Shown: piece by piece, positions 56,700 through 64,000 of the stretch | How the letters are laid out: each line of letters starts with the position of its first letter | Position numbering within the stretch: position 1 is the first letter of the stretch | Source: Diphasiastrum complanatum | Lineage: Eukaryota; Streptophyta; Lycopodiopsida; Lycopodiales; Lycopodiaceae | Reading direction: 5' to 3' | DNA length: 64,000 bases | Assembly (NCBI GenBank): GCA_029204225.1 | Contig: CM055096.1 | Span: 66,252,370-66,316,369, forward strand | Notes under the pieces: generated by a model | Told to the model about the DNA's origin: nothing | The model's input: the letters and a program-made list of their open reading frames with translations, nothing else | The model's database searches: none | Position numbers and translations under genes: made by a program

Positions 56700-57200
56700 T
56701 TGGACATCCCAAGAACATCAAGAACTAGAATGTTGGAGGATATGCAAGATTTTTACCAAATTTCTAGCCTATTTAGTTTACTTGAATGCTGGTCCCAACA
56801 TTAATCCACAAACAAGAAATGAAAACTAATCCACAACTAGGAAAGCAAGAAAACTAATCCACTCTAAAGTCCACAACCACACACAATATGAATGGAAGGG
56901 CATGATCATAGGGGCATCACTCAAAAAAACCATCATGATCAAGGAGCTTAGTGTAGCATCAAACTCATGGAAAATCTTCTTATTAAGCATGTCGTGGATA
57001 CAATGCAAAAAGTTCCTCTTCACAAAGAGGCAGTCCCTTAAGTAAGCAAGAGAGCTCCTTAGGTGGCATCCTAGTGGCATTTCTACATTACACAAATTAC
57101 AAGTTGAATAATGCTCTCCACTAGAGGTCACCATCAAAAGGTGGCTCACTCTACTTTCTTTAAGAGGGGTCTACTTGCATTTATTACTTTAGCCTAGAAA
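56700..57200. other. No recognisable gene
   Basis: AT-rich junction between the element H RT fragment and a minus-strand Gypsy gag. I see no motif. Confidence 0.35.
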
Positions 57201-57202
57201 TA

Positions 57203-58640
57203 CTAGTTCCTTCGAGTGTGCAGCAGTATTAACTGTTGGTTGCTATGGTGCTCGTGTTGTGTTGCCATGAGGATCCTATCGTGAGTCATAACTGACGTGG
57301 CGGGCAGGTAGGATCTTGTTGGGTTGTTTTGGACAGTCTTTGAAGCTGTGTTTTCTGACACTGTTGGGACACTCAGCATGGTACTTGTTCTTGACTGGAC
57401 AATCAACCATGAAGTGGCCAGTTTCACCACAGATAAAACGTATGGTGTGCAATGGCCCTTGTATAATGGCATAGCCATCTTGTATGGCTAAAGGTTTTGG
57501 ATTTTCTGGTGGGTATTCATGATAATGCAAGGAATGTCCAGATTGTGACAGTTGTTCTTCATATCATTGGACTATATGTGCTTAAATAGGCTGATATAAA
57601 GGACAAGCATCAGCCAGATGCGTAGCCCGGCAGTGTGGGCACCATATTGATTTTCGTCTATAAGGTACCTATGCAGTGTTTGGCTGATCAGGCATACTGC
57701 TTTGGATAGACTTCAGTGTAGCTTGAAACTCATTGGTGAGTTTCTCCATCTATAGTTGATGTTGCTTATTAAGCAACTCCAACTGGGATTTCCAAAGCTA
57801 ATCTTGGGTATCCTCGATCGGCTTGGACTCATGGACAGTAGCACGTGGTGCTCTCCTTTCTCTAGATTCATCAACATCTAATCCCTCATCTTCTTCTTTG
57901 ATGGCAGCAGACATAGCTTAGGCTCATAGATTCAACATTGGATTTAAGCTCGTGTCTAATCCATCTTGGAAGGCCGACTAAAAACCAGATGATGAGCATC
58001 TGTTCAGAGGGCTGTTCTTGTACTTGACTTTTGAGACGTTTAAAACGCTCGATATAGTCTCATACACGTTCATCTTTTGCCATCTTGATGTTACTCAATT
58101 TGACAAAAGGACTCTCGATCAAGCGAAAGGGCTTAAAACGCTTGATAAAGGACTCTTTCAAAATTGACCAATTTGTCTTATCTTCACGATCAAGGTTGAA
58201 AAACCAATCACGTGCTTTAGCGATCATGGTCATCGAAAACAGTTGGACCATAGCAGCGGGAGATGTTTTGCCATACACATCACATGCATTCTCAAATATT
58301 TGCAAGAATCTTTAAGGGTCCGAACTACTGTCAAACATTGGCAAATCTGACTTGGGTGTACGTCTCTCATGATGAGCACTGTGGGTAGCAGAAACTCCAT
58401 TCAGGTGTGTTCTGGCGTGTGATGTGTCAACACCATGAACACTCGTGAGGACTCGGCTCTATTAGGTTCTTGTCCCTCGAATGGGTTTGTGGATGGCTCG
58501 TGGGGTTGGGACCGCATTTGGTAAAACCTATGACATCTGATTTGTTCAGTTGTAGGGGACCTTACCTCGTTTGGATAATCTTCTGGGAGTTCAGAATCTG
58601 TATGTTGGTCCATTGGGTATTGTCATGTATTTTGGCTTGT
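57203..58640 (-). pseudogene. Gypsy gag, minus strand (element I)
   Basis: From 58613 downward on the minus strand: MDQHTDSELPEDYPNEVRSP, then the Retrotrans_gag region QIFENACDVYGKTSPAAMVQ, LFSMTMIAKARDWFFNLDRE, SILKESFIKRFKPFRL, SNIKMAKDERV (58060-58305), and tandem Cys-rich knuckles (CGETGHFMVDC; CPNSVRKHSFKDCP) at 57276-57430. It belongs to the same gag class as element D (two knuckle regions). Several stops break it. No protease or RT follows. Confidence 0.8.
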
Positions 58641-58899
58641 ATGGGATATTATTTGGTGTTCTTGGATTTTGTAGTGTTTTTGATTTTTTTCTAGGGTTTT
58701 TTTATTATTATTTTTTTGTTTTTGGTTTTTTTTTTTTTGGGCTAATGGGGAAGGTAAGGGGGAGACTCAATATGAAAAGGGCTTTCTATTGGGATGGGTT
58801 TTATTTTTTTGAAATTTTTTTGGTGTTTTTTTTTTCAGACTCGAAGGCTTTGGGAAGATGGTGGTTCGGTCGAAATGGCAATCAGAGGTCTTGTTTGAA

Positions 58900-59600
58900 A
58901 GTTCTGTGGTCTGGCGTGGATTTGGTCCGGTTGAGATGGTGAGCAACTCCTTCGGTTGAGATCGGACCCAGAACCTTCGGTCGAGATGTGATCACTTCCT
59001 TCGGTCAAGATTTGATAGAAACCCTTCGGTCGAGAATCGATAGAAACTCGTCGGTCGAGATCTGACGTGAAAACTTCGGTCGAGATCTGACAGAATCCCG
59101 TCGGTCGAGATCTGACACGAAAGCTCCGGTTGAGATTTGAAAAATGGGCTCCCGTTGAGATTTGAAAAAGGGCTCTGGTTGAGATTTGAAAAACTCCGGT
59201 TGAGATTTATAAAAGGGCTCCGGTTGAGATTTTGAAAATAGGCTTCGGTTGAGATTTGAAAAAGGGCTCTGGCTGAGATTTGAAAAATGGGCTTCAATTG
59301 AGATTTGAAAAAGGGCTCCCGTTGAGATTTCAAAAATGGGCTCCCATTGAGATTTGAAAAAGGGCTCCCGTTGAGATTTGAAAAAAGGGCTCTCGTTGAG
59401 ATTTGAAAAATGGGCTACAGTTGAGATTTGAAAAAGGGCTCCGGTTGAAATTTGAAAAATGGCTCCGGTTGAGATTTGAAAATTGGGCTCCGGTTGAGAT
59501 TTGAAAAAGGGCTCCGGTTGAGATTTGAAAAATGGGCTCCGGTTGAAATTTAAAAAAGGGCTCCGGTTGAGATTTGTGAGAGGAGGTCCATCGGTCGAGT
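58900..59600 (+). repeat. Minisatellite of 24-25-bp units
   Basis: About 26 units of a motif based on GGTTGAGATTTGAAAAAGGGC (or GGTCGAGATCTGA in the first units) run from about 58930 to 59577. Degenerate outliers are at 58838-58930 and 59590-59720. Unit length is 24 or 25 bp. All three minus-strand frames are open over long stretches, which produces low-complexity frames of up to 215 codons. Confidence 0.9.
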
Positions 59601-60074
59601 TTTTTGCAAGGCAATCGGGCGAAATTTTTGGAGAGGTTGGTGGTTCAGTCAAGATGGATGAAGGAGACTATTCGGTTGAGGTTGGAAACGGGCTTCTGGT
59701 TGAGATGGGAGTAGGGGACTCTGATAGGTCTGGAGCATGAAGGTAAGGAAGGAGAGTCTATCAAGAATGAGTCAGGGAGGCGCGTGTGAGAGATGAATGA
59801 AGGAGGCTTGTCTGGCAGGATGGAGGCAGGGTGCTGGTTAGTGTGCAAAACTGTGGGTTGTCGATTGTGTTGCAGATCGTTTGGCTAGTAGGGTGTTTTT
59901 TGTTTGTTAGTGCATTTTCTTTGCATGTCATTATTTTGCAAGGTCAGTCGCAGCAGTGTTGTTTGCAGAATGCTGGTAAGTAGAATGGTTTTCTGGATGG
60001 TCATGTGTCATGTGGTTGCAGATTCATTGGTTTGCAGGTGCGTGTGCAAGTATGGAGATGAAGGTCATGAGTGT

Positions 60075-60677
60075 GAGGTTGTACTAAGTACACCTCTTCA
60101 TCCAGCACTCCATTAAGAAAAGCAGATTTATCCATTTGCTGGATCTTCCAACTATAGAAAGCAAAAATAGCAATGACAAAACGTATAGTTAACATCTTAG
60201 CTACGGGTGCGAAGGTTTCCTTAAAATCAATACCTTCCTACTGCTCAAATCCTCTCGCAACAACCATGCTTTGTATTTGTTGAGTTGCCCATTAGCTCCA
60301 TATTTGATCTTGTATATCCATTTGCAAGTGATAGGCGTCTTACCATCAGATAGCTCAACCAAGTTCCAAGTCCTATTTTTTGATATGGCATTTCCTGTTT
60401 CCATAGCTTCATGCCACTCCTCGTGCTCCTTTGCTTTATCAAAAGTTTTTGGTTCTTGAGCCTTGAGCACAGAACCCATTAGGGCTATATTCATCTCTAA
60501 TGTTGCAGGAGGTTTTCGATTTCTACTTGATCTTCTAAGCTCTCCCTGCTCACTAGATTCGGGAGTATCTCCCTTCTTTGCACCATCTGTGACTGATAAG
60601 TACCATTTAGGTACTCTCTTGGGAATTTCAACATCAGGCTTGCCTTTGTCCAATGGATTTTCTATATCAAAATCCAC
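60075..60677 (-). pseudogene. Element J integrase-RT linker and reverse transcriptase N-terminus
   Basis: ELRRSSRNRKPPATL marks the usual linker. EHEEWHEAMETGNAISKNRT, WNLVELSDGKTPITCKWIYK and IKYGANGQLNKYKAWL are the start of Copia RT. A shifted continuation gives QQMDKSAFLNGVLDEEVYLV. The sequence ends before the YVDD motif. Confidence 0.88.
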
Positions 60678-60743
60678 TTCCTTCTTGACCTCTACTTTCG
60701 CTCCCTCATCAAAAGGTTCAGTGATTACTTCAGATTGTTCACC

Positions 60744-61700
60744 TCAGCCCATCTCATCAAATGTAGCATCCCTAGAAATTACAAGCTTCTGTGCATTTGT
60801 GTCATACATTCTGTATGCCTTGGCCTTATCATCAGATTCAAGAAAAATACACTTGATAGCTTTTGCATCCAATTTCCTTCGTTTCTCATCAGGAATATGA
60901 GCATAAGCATCACAACCAAATACTCTCAAATGAGAAGTATTAGGTTTCTTTCCAGTAACAGCTTCATGAGGTGTCTTACCTTCCACGGATTTTGTAGGAC
61001 ATCAATTCAGGATGTGCGTAGCTATGCTACAAGCTTCTGTCCAAAAGGTATTTGGCAGACCCTTGCTTTTGAGCATCGCCATGGCCATCGCAACAATAGA
61101 TCTATTCTTTCGTTCTGCAACTCCATTTTGTTGTGGTGAATAAGGTGTTGTAGTCTACCTCTTTATCCCTTGATCTTTGCAGAAATCAATAAATTTTGTC
61201 GAAAAATACTAACCACCTCCATCAGATCTCTAAGTTTTGATGCAACATCCTGTTTGCTTTTCAACTAATGCCTTGAATTCCCTGAACTTAGCAAAAGCAT
61301 CTGATTTCTTGCTTATGAAATAAATCCAAATGCATCTGCTATAATCATCAATGAAGGTGATAAAGTAATAGTAGCCACTAGGAGATCTAGTCTATATAGG
61401 TCCACATAGATCACTGTGGACAAGATCTAGGATGCCACTGGCTCTCCTTGCTCCACTTTTGGGAAACTTCTCTCTGTGTTGTTTTTCCAAAATGCAACTT
61501 TCACAAATTTTTCTTTCAAAAGAAATATCAGGCAATCCTATAACTAGATTATCTCTTTTGAGAATCTGTAAACTTTGAGCACTAATATGACCAAATCGTT
61601 GATGCCAAAGATCACTTCAACTATTAACCGTGCTTACCATAGCTTGAGCAAAAGATCTCGCATTCAATTTGTAGAGTCAATTCCCGCTGACTCTAGCTCC
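60744..61700 (-). pseudogene. Element J integrase
   Basis: Pieces: SDLWHQRFGHISAQSLQILK (gag-pre-integrase), ICESCILEKQHREKFPKSG, LDLVHSDLCGPI, GYYYFITFIDDYSRCIWIYF, RSDGGG (core), TTPYSPQQNGVAERKNRSIV and the C-terminal GKKPNTSHLRVFGCDAYAHI, KRRKLDAKAIKCIFLESDDK (60744-60986). TAG codons interrupt at several places in the core and TGA codons near the end. It would have inserted cDNA into the genome, but it is dead. Confidence 0.88.
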
Positions 61701-61708
61701 TGTAGCAA

Positions 61709-61921
61709 TCACTTTGTAGTGATTCTTGATGTCTTTGACAAGACATTTGTCACTGTCAAACTCAACCTTGTAATCACTTGCCTTGTCTCTTCACCTGTCA
61801 CGATCTCCCATAGCTCCTTTTCCATCAAAATGTTTTTCAATTTGAATTTCCAAACTGCATAGTTGCCGGCTCCTTCCAATTTGTTTGACTCATTGAGGAA
61901 ACTCTCGCTTAGAGTTGTCAT
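61709..61921 (-). pseudogene. Element J gag N-terminus
   Basis: It starts MTTLSESFLNESNKLEGAGN, then YAVWKFKLKNILMEKELWEI, a typical Copia gag N-terminus. The frame then joins directly to gag-pre-integrase sequence, which shows the internal deletion. Confidence 0.8.
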
Positions 61922-61989
61922 TACTGAACAGATGAGTCCAGATCAAGTAATTTATCACAGCACAAAACTGTATATTTTTCTAGTTATAC

Positions 61990-62003
61990 ACCTGATATCA
62001 AAA
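61990..62003 (-). other. Degenerate primer-binding site of element J
   Basis: The minus strand reads TGATATCAGGTGT, a likely decayed form of TGGTATCAGAGC. It sits about 70 bp before the gag start, with LTR sequence beyond it. Confidence 0.5.
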
Positions 62004-62231
62004 TGGAGCACGGAAGTACGGCTGCTCAAGATCCTCTTTAACTTGTGAGCGTGGATCCGATATTGGAGCATGTGATATCGGACTGGAGCGCAGATGTACA
62101 ATTACTCAAAATTTTCTTTAGCTCGTGCACTTGGATCCGATATCGGTATTGACAATATCGGACTGGAGCGCGGATGTACGACTGCTCGGGTTTCTCTTCA
62201 GCTAGCGTGCTTGGATCCAATATTCGTACGG
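61997..62231 (+). repeat. 80-bp tandem repeat, three copies, beside the element J PBS
   Basis: Units start at 61997, 62077 and 62157, exactly 80 bp apart. Each contains 'atcggactggagcg.(a/g)gatgtac' (first copy diverged) and 'ttggatcc(g/a)atat'. They fall at the LTR end nearest the PBS when read on the minus strand. Confidence 0.85.
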
Positions 62232-64000
62232 ATATAAAAAAGAGAGAATATAAGAACTTTCAAAGGGAATATTCTAGATTTTCTACTTCGGCACGGCGGC
62301 TACGCCGCCTCCTCTTTACTTAGATTTCGAAACGAGTGATCGTTCAAACAGACATATATTGAAGAAGCAAAGTGTTTCTGAATACAAAGCCTCGCTAGCT
62401 TACGGCCCCTCGCCTGAGGAACATGTTAGCGAACTCGAACATCTGAAGACACGAAACACGAAGACTTTCGCGAATATGAAAGTCAATGAAGACGAAGACC
62501 AACGGTTCATGAACACGAACAATCCATGAATGAGATTCCCTTGCAGTCCTATATGAGAGAAAGGCGAATGAGGTAAACGAAACCAATGGTGGAAACGAAA
62601 CTCGTTTTGTCCTCACGCTCCAAGGAGTACCACCAGAGATCACGCAAGTACCAAAAGTATAGAGATCTGACTTAATGGCATGACGTCAGCAGATACTCCC
62701 TAGGTCATGGCTAAACTGCCACTCTTGTAATTCTCTGGTTAGTTGTAGATGGTTAATCACTCTAATCTTAGATTTGCATAGAGAGACTGTACTTACTGAA
62801 TAATACTTGACATATATCAATAGGATGCACAGTTTATAACCAAGCAAGAAAGAACAAGTGAAGTAGTTTGATGCTAGTAAGCAATCAAGACGAACATAGA
62901 CAGAAGCTTCGCCTGCGTGCGAGAAGATAATTATGTCTAGGATCAAAATATCCAATTGTCCACTAGTGAAGCGAGACTACTACTCGTGAGAGAGCCGTGC
63001 TTCTCTCAAGCCAATGCACTACGTGGATTCGCATGCAATGCCCTGAAGAAATCAGAAAAAATCAATATATGATTATTTTTCTGGTTGTGTCTGATCTTGG
63101 ATGTCAAATGCTTATGCTGTTTATTTTAATATGTCTAAGTTTTCTTGTTCCCTTCGAATTCCGCACCTTGGTTGAAATGAAGGCGAATGTTATCTTAAAT
63201 TTATGAACGTAGATCAGTAATACCTGACTACCCTCTGGAGGATTGTAGGAGTGTTTCAGTTGGCAGTGCCCAACGAACGCATCTAAATTCCATCTGAATC
63301 TCGAAAGAGAGTCGCGAATGTTTTGGATAAAGTCCAAAGAATAGTTGTTCTTCACTTAGCTAGGGTTTTGAGCTAAACAATGGTGAATCTCTCCAGTTTT
63401 TGAACCTTGTTTGGATCTGTAACCATCAACAGAGAGGCGCCCAGTTAGTGCGACCTGGCTGTTAAGCAGCCGTAGTGGGCCGTGGATCTAGGAGAGAATA
63501 TGAAGACAGCCATAGCTGAAACTGTGGCTAGAATCCATAGCCAAGTAACGAGGTGAAGGAGGAAGGAGGTGCTCGGGGCAGCACCACGCGGCTAGTGAGA
63601 GCAGGAAGACATCGGCCGCAGGAGGCCAGCGAACGCAGGGAGGCGGTTTAGCGCGCAATTCCGATGAGGTTCGTTGGATTGACTAGAAAATCAGTCTATG
63701 GTAGAGATTGACCATGGAGAATCAACTATAGACCGTCGAATTGAAACTGATGGTGGAGATGGGCTTTGAAAGGGCCCTGAAGAACTGAAAGGCAAAGTAA
63801 ACCTTCCTTTCATTAAAAATTTTCAATTTGAAATAAGAGTTGGGTCCTGACTTTTGTGAAGAGTGAAGTCTTTTCAAGGTGAAAAGACAGTTCAAAAACT
63901 CAAAGTGCCCTTATTTTCAACTCCTTTAGCCTATTTTGGCCAAACGAAAGGCTATAGCCTCCAAACGAAGGGCACCCTGACTGTACATGCAAGTACGGTA
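62232..64000. other. No recognisable gene
   Basis: Likely the rest of the element J LTR near 62300, then unassigned DNA. A small hairpin GGCGGC-TAC-GCCGCC lies near 62293. The end of the window is somewhat GC-richer. I see no conserved coding motif. Confidence 0.35.

Larger units (their letters stand above)
54481..56700 (+). pseudogene. Element H protease and reverse transcriptase, split by an insertion
   Basis: The protease start GQKVSILVDSGSIIFV is at about 54610-54660. The reading is interrupted at 54719-55765 by a DNA element and resumes with VWIQDYREFNFHVLDLARTD and IILGYEWL (55820-55905). RT pieces follow: GEFKDVLPHGLPPSRFVDHK (56180), VQPSKSPWSAPIFLKAKKDG, FWMCVDYKGMNEITIKSKYP (56340-56460), KIDLRIGYNQN, then FGHYEFLVFPFVLMNAHVTF and QQMMNDINQPVF. 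It ends near 56697, just before the catalytic DD. RNase H and integrase are missing. Confidence 0.8.
59990..61925 (-). mobile_element. Copia element J, minus strand, internally deleted
   Basis: On the minus strand: gag start (61921), a deletion that removes most of gag and protease, gag-pre-integrase and integrase (61700-60990), integrase C-terminus (60986-60744), and the N-terminal part of reverse transcriptase (60677-60075). It ends inside RT. A degenerate PBS lies upstream at about 61990-62003. Confidence 0.85.

Noticed and set aside
59005-59652. A 215-codon minus-strand frame with FKSQPEPF/ISTGALF repeats
   Set aside because: It is the translation of a 24-25-bp minisatellite. Similar frames exist in all three minus registers, with no start context or conserved domain.

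Overview
This window reads as nuclear DNA from a land plant. It is AT-rich and dominated by degraded LTR retrotransposons of both superfamilies. Copia elements carry the primer-binding site TGGTATCAGAGC. Gypsy elements carry leaders of the form TTGGTG(T/C)CGTTGTCG. Long (GA)n, (CA)n and (TA)n microsatellites are common, and one host gene has seven coding exons with GT-AG introns. A Penelope-like reverse-transcriptase remnant and the intron-rich TSPO gene make a non-flowering lineage (gymnosperm, fern or lycophyte) my best guess, but that is inference. I see no rRNA, tRNA, CRISPR array or bacterial operon.

Layout. 1-4.8 kb: a Copia cluster with two tandem leader-gag cassettes, the second an open gag-protease reading frame. 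4.8-9.7 kb: sequence without recognisable genes, with a local duplication, a (CA)31 tract and a (GA)n repeat. 9.7-15 kb: a Penelope-like fragment split by a nearly intact, recent, non-autonomous Copia element (two 820-bp LTRs, target duplication ATTAC). 15-19.9 kb: mostly featureless, with remnants of an unidentified repeated protein and dispersed (GA)n repeats. 19.9-23.7 kb: the only convincing host gene, a TspO/MBR (TSPO) family membrane protein of 211 residues. 23.8-25.7 kb: a second set of dispersed repeats and a second copy of the unidentified protein. 26.4-37.7 kb: Gypsy copies in opposite orientations, a long accessory reading frame and a Copia element inserted in it. 37.8-43.2 kb: minus-strand Gypsy and Copia pol remnants. 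43.2-47.7 kb: a plus-strand Gypsy element with gag, RT and RNase H. 48-49 kb: a repeat with a 152-bp (GA)n tract. 49.3-56.7 kb: a Copia gag-protease fragment, then chromovirus-like Gypsy pieces, one interrupted by a fold-back DNA element of about 1.05 kb. 57.2-62.2 kb: minus-strand Gypsy gag, a 24-25-bp minisatellite and a minus-strand Copia element. 62.2-64 kb: nothing recognised.

Function. The TSPO gene appears intact and expressible. Almost everything else is mobile DNA in decay. The striking patterns are: a Copia lineage that keeps gag-protease while most of pol is replaced by the same short chimeric remnant; a palindromic CACACGTGTG motif recurring in the LTRs and leaders of several elements; and structured repeats (fold-back element, 80-bp, 130-bp and 24-25-bp tandem arrays). 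I found no complete autonomous retrotransposon and no obvious multi-gene defence or metabolic system.
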